DNA of 64,000 nucleotides, taken from positions 2,604,001 through 2,668,000 of the forward strand of contig CATQJL010000001.1 in NCBI GenBank assembly GCA_958299035.1. Direction: 5' to 3'. Below are positions 24,848 through 36,300 of the stretch, in pieces (within the stretch, counting starts at the first letter, position 1; each line of letters begins with the position of its first letter). The DNA comes from Cylicocyclus nassatus (Eukaryota > Nematoda > Chromadorea > Rhabditida > Strongylidae). The notes beneath the pieces were generated by a model. That model made no database searches, had not been told where the DNA came from, and saw only the letters and a program-made list of their open reading frames with translations. Position numbers and translations under genes: made by a program.

Positions 24848-26695
24848 ACAGGATTATAAAAGTCAAACCGACATCGTTTTTGATTTAGGCGTCAAAAAAT
24901 AAAAAGTGCGTAGTATCCGCAGTAAACGGACTTTACATTCAATTTGACGCCTAATATCAAAAAAAATGGAAATTTCTTGTTTCTGACCGTCTCTTCGAAT
25001 CGGCTATATTATAGAAGCCAATAGGCATATGCTAAAACTGGGATTTTAAAAAGTACTCCAAAGTGAAGTTCAGTAATCACAATGAACCAATCACGGCCAA
25101 ATTTGGGATTTATATGTTTTCGAGGTCCTTCTTTTCAGTAACAGTGTCTGTTTGCTGAAAGCTGGAAGTGAGATTTCAAATGCTAGAAGTGAGACTTCAA
25201 ATGCTAGAAATGAGATTTCAAAAAAAAATTCCAGGTTGAAGTTCAGGAATATTAGTGGACCGGCCATGGCCAGAATTGGGATTTATACGTTTTTGATGTT
25301 TTTTCGTTTCTAGCTATGTTCAATTTCAGCAAAATTCAAGGTGAAGGTTAGATAATGAGCTCATGCCAAAACCATAAGTTCTTTATTTCGATATTCGTGC
25401 ACATGATATACGAATAGCCGATAAAGCTACTAGAGCAGTAAATAACTTATTCAGAGCATTCTCAACAAACGATACGGTGGTATTCTTGAGAGCATATAAG
25501 TCTTTCATAAGGCCTATGCTGGAATATGGCACCGTAATATATAATCCATATGTACATAAAACCGCTGATTACATTGAGAAGGTTCAGAATACTTTCACGC
25601 GCAAACTCTTTATACGCAAGATTGGTTATATCTATGATTTGATACCAAATGGTAAGATACGCAATATGAATCTTAACCTCACCACGCTTGCCTATAGAAG
25701 ACGCAAGTTTGACCTAATAATGGCGCATAAGATTGCATATGGTAAATGTGGTTTAGAGTTCAAGGTATTTTTCCCTACCACGGTTTCCACTACGAGGGGG
25801 GGGGGCCATCGTAAGTTGGTTATTCCCAGGTCCAGATTACAGGTCCGCAGAAACTTTTTCACTTGTCGTGTTGTTTTTGATATGGACAGGCTCATCAGGA
25901 AAGGATTGTTTCCTGCAAAGTTATCTCAATTCAAGACCATCTTGAAGAGTTATCTGAAGTCCGGCACTAGCACTACGACTAACACGGGTCCTTCTGCTAT
26001 TACTTGACCAAATGTTTGTGCTCTGTTCTTTTGTTGTGTTTATTCCGTTTTGTTCTTCAAATTTTGTTTTACTGTTACTTTAACATAGGTTGATCCTATG
26101 TAATAAATGAAATGAAATGATATACGTACGACATTACTGACCTCGCTAACAGGTGCACAGCTTGTAGCCAACAAGACTGTAAATAAGTCTTGCTTGATAA
26201 TGGATAACCTTTATGAGGTCAGTCGCGACGCGGGGAAGGGGAGACTGTAGTTACATGCACAACTGTGATCAAATGCAGGCAAGATTCTAGTTTCACCCAC
26301 AGTTAACTTCAAAAAACAGGCTCTCTAGTTTTAACCGTTAGATCCTGACCTTCAAAATTTGTTTGTAACTCTTGTATCTGACCTTTTGCCCTAAACAGGC
26401 ATTGTTACTGAAAAGAAGGACCTCGAAAACATATAAATTCCAAATCTGGCCGTGATTGGTTCATTGTGATTACTGAACTTCACTTTGGAGTACTTTTTAA
26501 AATCTCAGTTTCAGCATATGCCTTGGCTTCTATAATATAGCCGATTCGAAAAGACGGTCAGAAACAAGGAATTCTCATTTTTCTGATATTAGGCGTCAAA
26601 TTGAATGTAAAGTCCGTACACTGCGGATCATACACGCTTTTTATTTTTTGACGCCTAAGTCAAAAACGATGTCGGTTTGACTTTTATAATCCTGT
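24848..26695. mobile_element. Mutator-like non-autonomous element with about 300-bp inverted repeats and 9-bp target duplication
   Basis: The ends are ACAGGATTATAAAAG and its complement, continuing as inverted repeats for about 300 bp (24848-25150 and 26395-26695). The element is flanked by the direct repeat GGGGTCTGG at 24839-24847 and 26696-26704. Long terminal repeats and a 9-bp duplication are hallmarks of the Mutator superfamily. Removing the element rejoins the RTE reading on either side, which confirms the insertion. The interior carries a CR1 fragment and no transposase. Confidence 0.82.
25411..26115 (+). mobile_element. CR1/jockey-like non-LTR retrotransposon, 3' fragment
   Basis: An open frame up to 26007 contains FLRAYKSFIRPMLEYG, then EKVQNTFTRKLF, and later LAYRRRKFDLIMAHKI. 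This is the conserved tail after the reverse transcriptase domain in CR1-like elements. The copy ends with repeated AATGA units (26102-26120), the usual CR1 tail. It is truncated at the 5' end, as expected for this class, and lies inside the Mutator-like element. Confidence 0.78.
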
Positions 26696-27160
26696 GGGGT
26701 CTGGGCAATGTTGCCTTGCCGTTCTTCGTCTTCGTCATGGCGCTGGCTTCCTCTGTGATCTTCGTTTGTCCCGTACAGGTACACCTATCATATCATGACC
26801 TCTTGTGGCTTGTAGATGCTATTGCTTTGAGGTGCGTTCATTGTGCACTTATCTCTTGTCTGTTCAGGATACTCACGTGCATAATCTTAACCGTTAGAAA
26901 TGATCCCTGTTTAGTGTGGATTTTGCTCTTCTTTTCGCAATTCGGTATATTTTTCCGCAAGCCTTGTGCATCTTTACAGAATTTTCCATATAAGCTTCCT
27001 TCGTTTTCCCAACATTCTTCTTTCTTTTGCATTCAGATATTCATAACGCGCATCTTCTACTCCCAATCATCTTCTTCTTCTCGATTAACTCTTGTACTGC
27101 GCCATTCCATCACTATATTTTCCTCTTTAAGTTCGGTCTTCCTAGTTTCTGCGTCTTAAA

Positions 27161-28601
27161 GGTTCCTCGAAATCTGATGGACATTGTTCTTCAGATGCGT
27201 CTTCCTCACATTGGAAAATAACAGCCTATATTAGATGTAAACTGACGAACGCTGCACACTTTGCTGATACTAATTTTCTTTGAAACATTAACAGCAAGGT
27301 GAAGCTAAACACTGATTTTCCTATCATTTGAACCGTTTTCCCTTAACCCATGAACTTAAAGGCAATGGCTTGTGACCTGAAATTCTTTCGCTTATCTGGG
27401 ATATTTCGAGGCACTGATCCCAAAAATACACTTTGGAGATCGTGAAAATGCCGAAAAGGGGTGGGGGACTATATGTCGCCGGGTCTGGAAGAGTCCCGCG
27501 CGGATGCAGGAACGCATGTCCGCGCATGTACAAGAGTGCGTATTTGTGGCAAATGACGGCGGGGACCGCCCTTTTTCGGCGACATGTAGTCCTCTACCCG
27601 GCGAAAAGCAGCGTTTTCCAAGGCCCATTATTCTGAATTTGGACAAGCGTACCACTTCCCGCCATGGTTAGAGACGTAGAGTCATTGCGGGACCCTCATG
27701 TACAAAGCATTGCGGCATGCCGTCTCTGACGATGGGAGGAGAATTTCAAGCTCGTCCGAGCGCGTATAAGAAATAGTATAGCGTGTAAGAATGGCTTGGG
27801 CGCACGGTTTTAGGGGCGGTTTTCTCGGCAGCGGCAGCATGCTGTGCACTCGGACCTGCTCTGTTCTCACGTTCGGGATGCACGCAACCTTCTATATCAA
27901 AATGTCGAGGTGTTCGGTTTTGCCGAGCCACTGCCTTTAACCAATTGAACAAAAATCCACTGTTGATTTGAAGGCTACTGCACGACGAAGACGCAGAAAC
28001 AGTATTAGTCAAGGGACAGAAACGCTGCGCGCGTCTTCACCGTTGCATATCCTGCGCGTCCGGTTAACAAAGCCGCGTTCACGCCCAAATATATATTGCG
28101 CCTCCGTCATGCAGCAGCCTATAGTAGACTTCGCGATAAATGCGAGCAAGTCGCCTTCATGTTAATATCTTGGAATTTCGAGATAAATTTTTTATGGAAG
28201 TTTAAGTAGGCGAGAGTTCAATTTTAGGTAAAAAGAAAAAGTGGTTCTAGTATATAAAAAACAGATAAATTCGAAATGAAAGTTCAAATTGCAAAAATTG
28301 AAGGATTTCTATCGATGACGGAGCCAGAAAACAACGTGCGAAGTGGACCCAAGTGAAGGGAAGATACAGACCATGTGATTAAAAAAAATGAGGAACATAA
28401 GTGCTCCAAAATACAGAGTGTTCAATGAATTGAGCGTGCATAGATGAAAATAAAATCTAGCAATCTTCTGACAACCATAGTGATCAACTATAGTGATACT
28501 AAGATTATCAAATATCGATACTTGAACAGTTGATAACTGCACAACAACGCGTTCATCTTTTCAGTGTTTCAGTTCAAAAGAAAAATGGAAGCCTGCGATC
28601 A
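27161..28601. repeat. Repeat spacer with an imperfect palindromic element near 27.45-27.61 kb
   Basis: GGACTATATGTCGCCGGGT near 27465 is mirrored by ACATGTAGTCC and CCCGGCGAAAA near 27580-27605. The remainder, up to the stop codon of the next gene, holds GC-rich repeated sequence and AT-rich DNA without exons. Confidence 0.45.
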
Positions 28602-31283
28602 TCAAACTTCATCTATTCGATAGATTTTTTCTGCAGCAGCAAACCATCCTTCGTAGACAACTGTATCAGGAGTAGTATCATAATGATAATGTCCTACAAA
28701 GATCGTTGTAGAGGGTTTCTAGTAGCATACTATTGCTTGGCATTGGCCATTCTGTAAATCAGTAAATCTTACCAGCATCGCCATGCTCCGAATAACAATG
28801 AGTGTGTTCCATTCGTAATTTATGGCCAGGGTCGTAGGAGTGGAACACAGAAGCACAGACTAGAGGAGCTTTCATTGTGAAGAAGCGCAGCCACTGCTCG
28901 ATCTCAAAACAAATATTTATGATATTCCAAAAGAAACCAGCAAAATGTATACTACCAAAAAATACTTCTAAAAAGCTACGAGTTTTAACAATTTTAGTCT
29001 TGACAATCTGATCACATTCAAACAGAATTTACACTGGCTAAGTAAGCACCATTCTGAGAGAAATGAGCTGACTTTTGAGTATATCAGATATGCTAACCAG
29101 ATAGCTGTCGACCTAATTTGCTTTCTTGCATATCTACCGCGCAAAACGGCAGCCATGCCCGTAATTAACAAGTCAAACGATACAACAGGCTTAATTATAC
29201 AACTGTCAAAAGAAGCTGCGGATAAGGAGAATGCACGAAATAGAAAACGGGGAAGAAGTGAAAGCAAACTCACTTCCTTTTCACTTCCAAACGGGCATCC
29301 TGGGAAATCGGGCATCACATGAAGTTTTGCTTCACCTTCTCTTAGCAGAAATATGCCGGCGAGAGATACACATCTGTATACATGAGATATCATATCAGCA
29401 TGTAGTGAGGGTATGTTAAAGCAAGCACAAGCTGCAAGGTTATTTCTTCATGAGATGCTAAGGAACCAATTGCAATCAGGCCTCGGCATGAGTCCGTTTC
29501 TAGGTTCTTCGAAAACGAAGTCCCCCCCCCCCCCCCCACCATCACTTTTGCAAAATATTACGAAGTCTCCTTTGACCCTTTTGGAAAACGTCACTAAAAT
29601 ATCTAACGTAACTTGTTATTTCGTAGACTCTTACTGACCTAGTTCCTGTATTGCTGTAATTCAGCTGTCTCCCGTTTATTGTTAATGGAAATTAGTTATG
29701 TTTGTTCGGTTCCGCGGTGATTAATGGATAGACAAACGGAAATGTATAAGTATCTCACTTCTCGCCATAGTGAGCGGCAAGTCCTCTACGTATCGTCTCC
29801 GGAAAATTTTCTTCCCCAACTCGAACAGAACACTTGCAATGCACTGAACGTACATTCAAACCCCTTAGAAACGACTAGCACATAGTTCACTAACCTACCT
29901 CAGCAGGTCCAGCTTTGGCAGATATCGCCAGATTGGCCATCAGATTGAACTTTGGAGAGTCAGTTGTGGACATCAAGTATGGTTTTGCATGACCTTCCAC
30001 TATTGATGCTAATTTGGTAGCAACCTGAAAAATGCCAGTATTAGGTTGATGCATAATTCTTGCACCAAAATTTTTGAAATTCTGTTACTTCACCCAGCTT
30101 TGATAAAATAGTCTGATTTGGTACATATTAGAGAGAGCAAATCATGTGCTTTCTGATGGCGCTTAAGCCATAATTCCTTGAGAGCATACCGCAGCGATAT
30201 AATGTCAATAAAAAAAAACCAAAAAGCGGTGTTTCGATTTTTGCTCATTGAAACTGCTAAAACGTCTATTAGAAATTAAATTTATTTTTGCTTCAAGTTT
30301 TATGACATGCTCTTTTTAATTAAGAGAAGTTGGAAGTGATTGGATGTCTCTGCGAATAGTTACGAATTTTGATTTTTTAAAACTGAGTTATTGATTTTGT
30401 TACATACTGATTTTCTAAAATGTACTATAAAATACTATTTTTGATATACATAACAGAGAGCATATTCAGTAAGTTGATTAGCATGTTTAAGCATTTTTAA
30501 AATATTTTTTCTATTTTTTGTTGCAAGAATTGTGTATCAACCTAATACAAGCTTGAGATATCTGAATGAATTCCCCCCCCCCGCTCCAAAAATTACATTC
30601 TTCACCAATATGTGAACAAGCTGAGCCGATCGCTCGTTTCTATCAAACATTTCCCCGTGGTAATTATGTCTTGAGTGAAATCGTTGTCAGCAAGAGTGCA
30701 GATGAGAAGGAATAAATATCAGAACGCTACAATCTCAAAAAAGGGCAGTACTTTTGATGTGGAGAAATTCGCATCAGCGACCATTTCACAATTTTTCCCA
30801 ACCACTTGCCAGGGACCTGCACCAGGACCAAACACGAAAGACGATGGTGCTTGGCAATGCCGACAAATCTCCTCAAAAAGCTAGTATAGAGGCGAATGAC
30901 TTGCAAAAAAACAGAAATTACCAGTAGATCGAATTCTTTTTCTTTATGTATGACTGGGTAAAGATTGCCTGGTCCGCCAACTTCAGCTATTACGAGTTTA
31001 CGACCAAAACCATTCGAAGTCATGTTGAAGGGCGCTGCTGACAGATCTAAATTGGGTTGTTTTAAGTAACAGTTTGATAACTCTCACAACACAGTAACAA
31101 TGCAAGATCCAGAAAAGACGAACGATTTGAAATGGAACCAAATCTACGACAACACCTACCGGGACAAGTTTTGAGGTCCACTTCCACATTCTTAAAATTT
31201 TTCTCCAGTGATTTCTGTACGATCAAACAGAGTTCAACATTAGACGGTTTCAATATGTCTAAGACGCCGGCTTTGGCAAACAT
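28602..31283 (-). CDS. C11orf54: Ester hydrolase C11orf54 homologue (8 exons, 303 aa)
   Basis: Exons in transcript order are 31283-31160, 31046-30922, 30871-30731, 30024-29899, 29832-29759, 29373-29274, 28902-28773 and 28693-28602. Phases agree, and the total is 912 nt ending in TGA. The protein aligns by eye along its whole length with the human zinc-dependent ester hydrolase C11orf54 (DUF1907, 315 aa). Markers are CPDL near residue 41, KLVIAEVGGPGN, GPGAGPWQ, HYGEKCVSLAGIF, LHVMPDFPGCP, MKAPLVC and the C-terminal EHTH...GHYHYD. H263, H265 and H277 fit the zinc-binding triad reported for the human enzyme. TTTACAG directly precedes the ATG (likely spliced-leader site). It is expected in cytosol or nucleus. 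The intron at 30025-30730 carries a mariner-like MITE. Confidence 0.9.
30041..30545. mobile_element. Mariner-like MITE in an intron of the C11orf54 gene
   Basis: The ends TTAGGTTGATGCATAATTCT and AGAATTGTGTATCAACCTAA are inverted copies, and both sides carry TA. A TTAGGTTG terminus with TA duplication is characteristic of mariner elements. It is 505 bp without transposase. Confidence 0.75.
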
Positions 31284-32769
31284 CTGTAAATCAAATCAAA
31301 CAAATGGAGTGAAAGCATAATGCTAGGGTGCAATAAACATTCGCGACAGAGGGGTGGCGCGTCAATGCCATGACGGCAAGTGATATGGATCGGCGTGAAT
31401 CAACCATTTGCGAAGCAAGATATCTGGTAATACACTACATGTATTCATTTGATTTGATATGATGATTCGCAATACGTACTGATGGTTAGATGGAGAGAGA
31501 GCACGCGCGGACGTACAAAAATCCCTGGAAAACAGAAAAAAATACCAAATCTGTTAAAATTATTCTTATATAAGCAGTCGCCCTGCAAACACTCTGAAAG
31601 ATAACATCTCTCGTGCGTGAAACCTTATCATCCGACTGCGTTTTTTTTTCTGCGCGTACCTAAGGCACGCCACTCAAATTTGATTTGACCAAAGCGATGT
31701 GGATGGAGTGGATGAGGTGGAAGTGGACCACGGCTTGTTCCTATAGAAAAGCGCTTACAAGGTGTATTATGGAAGACGGTCAACGGGCTCAAGAGGCGCG
31801 GTTTCTTCAGAGGTCACCAACTCAACAGCCCAATTCAGAGCTATGAGGCTCCAAATATACCAGACAAAGTGCTTTAGCTTGCTACAAAATGCTAAGTTTG
31901 ACTCTCTCGGTGAAAAACTGATCGAGACACTCAGGAATTGCCATCAGTTGCTTCACGGGTTTTGCCGCCCAACATTTGTGTTTTGTATCAATTTTAAGAT
32001 ACAAGGATGAACAGCCTTGACAGCAATCTTGCGTATTACCTCAATAATTCAAAATGATTCTAAAACACACTTAAAAGCCCAAAATGCGCTAACGGGTGTC
32101 AATCTGACAACAAAAATCGCGCCTTTTGACCTAAAACCCTGTCTCATTGTGAGTGTCGACTGGCGCTCTGGTCTTCAAGGTCGCTTCGCTCGCCGCCGTT
32201 TGTGCTCACGTCAGGGCAAAGACACGTGAAAATGTTAACAGATCACTCTCTCAGTGCCTTGGATCCCGAGCGCGGCGGTCCCGAGTCGCTGGATTTACGG
32301 ACAGGCTCATTTACGTTGATGTGTGATTGTGATACTTTGATTTTGGCTACACTGCAATAGCAAAATAACTACCTCTCGGTGTCATGGATTACAGACCCGC
32401 GTTGGACTTCCCTTTTTTACCACTGCAAAGGAATTGGAAACACTGCTTCTGACAACGAATGCAAGGACGAAAAAATACCTTGTGCGTGTGTGCTTCTCAA
32501 AGGGCCAATCCCAAACAGTGTTCACGAGCCAACTTCGCTATTTGAGAGACACGAGTACGCATACTCCTCCCTTTTAAAAGAATGAATTGCAGACATCTGG
32601 AAAATTGCCAGATCGCGTGGCGATTTGATGGAATCGCTCGAGCTATGACGAAGGCTAAAGGAAAACGAAAGTTGCTTTTTTATAAAGAAAATTGATTTTC
32701 TCAGTGGAGAATATACGACTAGGTACTTATACATGGGATGTTCGATAAAATCAAGACTTTGTTAAATCG
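31284..32769. other. Intergenic, no gene supported
   Basis: This is the upstream flank of the C11orf54 gene and 3' flank of the small minus-strand gene. Several short frames occur but none is splice-consistent or recognisable. Confidence 0.4.
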
Positions 32770-33298
32770 CTAAAGGCAGGAATTGGTCTCAAGTAAAAAA
32801 CCAACTTTTTCTTTGTCGGAAGCTAACCTGTATACAAAAATCCTACCAATCAGTCGAAGTGCTAAGTGCGAAAATACACAAACAGGCTAACACATCACGG
32901 TGAGTCACCAAGTCCCAAGCGAAAGAAAATCAAAACAAGGAAAAGAAATGCCGGAGAAAGTAGGAGTGAATATGCAAATACCTTTAGCTATAGGCAAAGC
33001 CACGCATCTACAGATATCTAGATCCAGACATACCTATTTGTTTGGAATCAGCACGGTCCTTCTGAAGTTTCGCAAGTACTGTCATTGCTTTCTCTCGACC
33101 GGATGGGCTTGTGTTAGGAACCTAAGGTGATGTGTGCCATATAAACCTATTGTAGAAGACCTGACCTAAAAACCAATCGCTCCGTCTTTCATCAGTTGAA
33201 CGTTCTTTGCTGGCGACCGTTGTGTTGCCTGGCTGAGCCAGATGCGGGTCCTGGCCCGACAGCGCTGCGACGACCGCGCGCGCGAGTTCACAAGGCAT
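32770..33298 (-). CDS. Small unrecognised protein (3 exons, 76 aa)
   Basis: Exons in transcript order are 33298-33218, 33121-33030 and 32827-32770. Phases agree, 231 nt, ending in TAG. The protein starts MPCELARAVVAALSG, has a low-complexity linker (QPGNTTVPNTSPSG), and then a charged helical C-terminal half (REKAMTVLAKLQKDRADSKQ) ending LLETNSCL. No signal peptide or membrane segment. Coding status is supported by three phase-matched introns with good acceptors and by conserved-looking composition, but the family is unknown. The donor of exon 2 (GTCTGG) is weak. The start codon lies 78 bp from that of the PHF14 homologue on the other strand. Confidence 0.55.
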
Positions 33299-33376
33299 GT
33301 GTTCTGCTCGTGCTGGCCCACTCTCTATAGATCTATTGCGAGTTCCATCTACAGATCGCTCCAGCTGCGATTAGCA
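33299..33376. promoter_or_regulatory. Putative bidirectional promoter or 5' UTR spacer
   Basis: Only 78 bp separate two divergent start codons. No TATA box is evident. The neighbouring first exon of the minus-strand gene is GC-rich and CpG-rich (CGCGCGCG at about 33277). The role is inferred from layout alone. Confidence 0.4.
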
Positions 33377-36300
33377 ATGACGGAAGCCGAACGGAGGAGC
33401 TTTTTCAACTACACAAGTAAGTCCTGAATCTCCATACTCTGGCACAGGTCGCTTCTGGCATCTTGTTAGTGGGAAAGCCGCGGGGGTGTAGATGATTTCA
33501 TAGATTCAAAGAGGTAGATAAAGGCTGAATCTCTGAGCTGTTCGTGCTAATCATTTCTTACGCCAACTCGGGTCAGCTACTCATTCTTACGTTCTAAAAA
33601 TTTTCCATGTTCAGATCATGTTGATGTGATGTATAGGTGAGTGCAGGTTGAGTAAACATACAAATAAAGCAAGTCACGACATATTTGCAGCTCACTTCTC
33701 AGTTAGTTGCACAGTATGGAGCTAGAATTAGAAAAAGAAAATTTTGAACTACAAGAAAGCGTGGTTTTTCTTCCATTGCAGAGCACATATTAGGCCGGGT
33801 AACAAGAGGCATGGGTATTGACCGCGCATTTTGAAGTAATGAGATTTTTTTACTCTCCTTTTTTCTACTTCGAGAATGCGCAAATAAAAATTTTAGCGCT
33901 TGATGCCACAATTTTCTCCATTTGCTCATATAGCTTTGATTTTTTAATGTCATGCACCTGAAAAATCTCACCTGCGCTTGTAGATAGGAAATGACTGGTG
34001 TCTGTAGGGACGCATTTTGTTTCATTGCGGACTATGTTCCGAATTTTTTCGGAATTCACATCTTTGCGAATAATGTGGCCCTATATTTTTGTAGAAATTT
34101 GTCGAGTGTGTTTATGATCTCGTTCTTTATTAAGTAATTTGAATATCGTTTTTGGAGTCAAACATTTGTTTTGGTTTTGTTTTCTGATTTCACCGTTGAA
34201 AATGTTTTTGTCGGCAGTTTGTGGTGAGACGATTTGTTGAGTTTTTAACATAACAGTGACGAGCATAGGTATCCTCATTATAGGAATATCGTTTCTACAG
34301 CGTAATTAAAAAATGGAGGCCGAAGGCTCAGAAGAAGGCGTGACAGGGGACGGGTCATCGTAGCGGTGATTGGTCGTGCTCTGCGAACCCCCCTCTTTGT
34401 CACGCTTTGCACATATTCGTTTTTGTCCTAGACGTTGTAGTTCCACTGTTCAGGTGCTCGTGCGCCTGGTAAGCGACAAATAAAGCCAACAGCAGCCGTG
34501 CTCGATCTGGTTTTGCCTAACAACGAAGATGAGGAGGACGACGAAGATTTCGTGGGTGAGTAACATCTATCCTTCTGAACTCATATTTCGACTCCTCTGT
34601 TCAGCTGACAACGAGAATGAATCAAATGAAGGGTCCGATTCTGAGGGCAGTGATTCCGAAGATTCCGATGACAGTTCGGGTACTACTTCATCAAACGCAG
34701 ATGATAAAAGTGTGAAAGAGCACTACGGGGTATATAAGATTTACTTATGTTATGTGTTTCTGATCCTCAGTGCTTTAGAACTCCGTTTCCGAATTGGTTA
34801 GTGTTGCTGTCGAGGTTAGTTCTTTCTTTTGATATTTTTGTGCTTTTTCATTGTTAGCGTGTGTGTGCCATGCTAGCATCATTTATTTCATTTTTGATAC
34901 CATTCAGCAACCGCGCATCTGTGCTCTCTGCCTCAATCTGTCGAGTATAGCAAATAGCGAAGAGGTCATGCAGTGTGACAAGTAGGCTTCTAGCGGGTCA
35001 CATCTTATTTAGACAAATTTTTTCTCAATGTTCCAGATGTGGCCTTACCGTGCATGACTCTTGCTACATGTCACTAGACGTTAGTGAAGATAATGACAGT
35101 ACCCAATCTAGTTCATCTACGGAACCTTGGTTTTGCGAGCCATGCATTTTTGGATACAATGAGCCGCCGTACTGCGAATTATGTCCCTCCAGATTAGGAG
35201 CTATGAAAAGATCAGGTTAATCTTCGCTTTGATTTGGTTCATTTTTGCAATTAAACGCTGAGTAGTACCATTTCAGACGTTGGAGGGCGATGGGTACATC
35301 TTGTTTGCGCTTTGTATACTCGAGGCATAACGTTTGGTGATATAGATCATCTGACCGCCATCAGCTGGCAAGAAATGGATCACCGCAATTTTGGGAGAAA
35401 GGTCAGTCGGATTTCTCTCACATTCGCAGCATATTCGCTAGTTCTAGAGCTGCAATGGTTGTACGGATGTCCTGGAGGCGCGCTCCGGTGTAACCACTCG
35501 CTGTGAACTAGGGATGTGTAAACAGTATTATCACGCGACTTGTGCTCAAAGGTATCGTTCTTCACTTCAAGAACATCAGCTATATGTGATGGGAACTTGA
35601 TTTTAGGTTGGGACTACTAGTAGACCACAGCGAGGGTTACGATTCTCACCACTCACCTCGGCTTGGTGATAGTCAAGGAGTGGAACCCCGATATATAAAT
35701 TGCAGGCAGCACTCAAACCCCGATGAAGTACAAGTCAAAAGAGCTGCGTGAGTAAAGCAGTATTTTAAGTGTGTCACTTCTGACAATGTCTTTGCAGCGC
35801 AGCACGTTTTCTAGCTCAGGAGGAAAGACGACTTACACTGCTTAGAAGAAAAGTGCTTTCGGAAAGGGAAGAGCGCAAGCGACTGAGAGCAAGGCAAAAG
35901 TATGAGAAGCAGTTCCAGTCTCTCGTTGGAGTCACTATCTGTTTGCCTGAGGCTTTTCATGATAAGGTATGCAGCTGCGACTTTGAATGATTATTCAACT
36001 CTAAACAAAATTGATAAAAAGCGAAAGGCTTAATACGCGTGGGATGGTGGGAGCGTTGCTGTGATTGCAATATTTAAGTTTGAGAAGAAAACCCGCCGTG
36101 CTCGTCATCTGACAACCTCGCCGGAGTTTTTCGAATGGTTTCAAGAAAAAGCTGAAATAAGTGGCATCGAACCGGAGCAATTCAAAAAGGTGTTCTTTAT
36201 TGCTCTGTTTCTTTTGGTCGTGCAAATGTTCTGTACAGGAGTTTACGCGCGTTTCTGGCGAATCCATACCTTTTCTCTCACCCGGATTTTCGCCGCAGTT

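Larger units (their letters stand above)
23091..27160 (-). mobile_element. RTE-class non-LTR retrotransposon relic, interrupted by three insertions
   Basis: Read on the minus strand from 27160 down, the pieces follow RTE order. A linker segment comes first, then MTKTKNGKATLPRP with EFWKVCG across the large insertion. Next is GFSRMDAIHTARIMVER, then AAFFDFEKAFDEV (reverse transcriptase motif A), then ILSPLLITVM. The last piece is TVLPPTALYGSECW near 23190. The frame is broken by shifts and stops, and by the insertions at 23609-23777, 24295-24492 and 24848-26695. It is dead. The order and motifs are known features of the family; the assignment is by eye. Confidence 0.7.
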
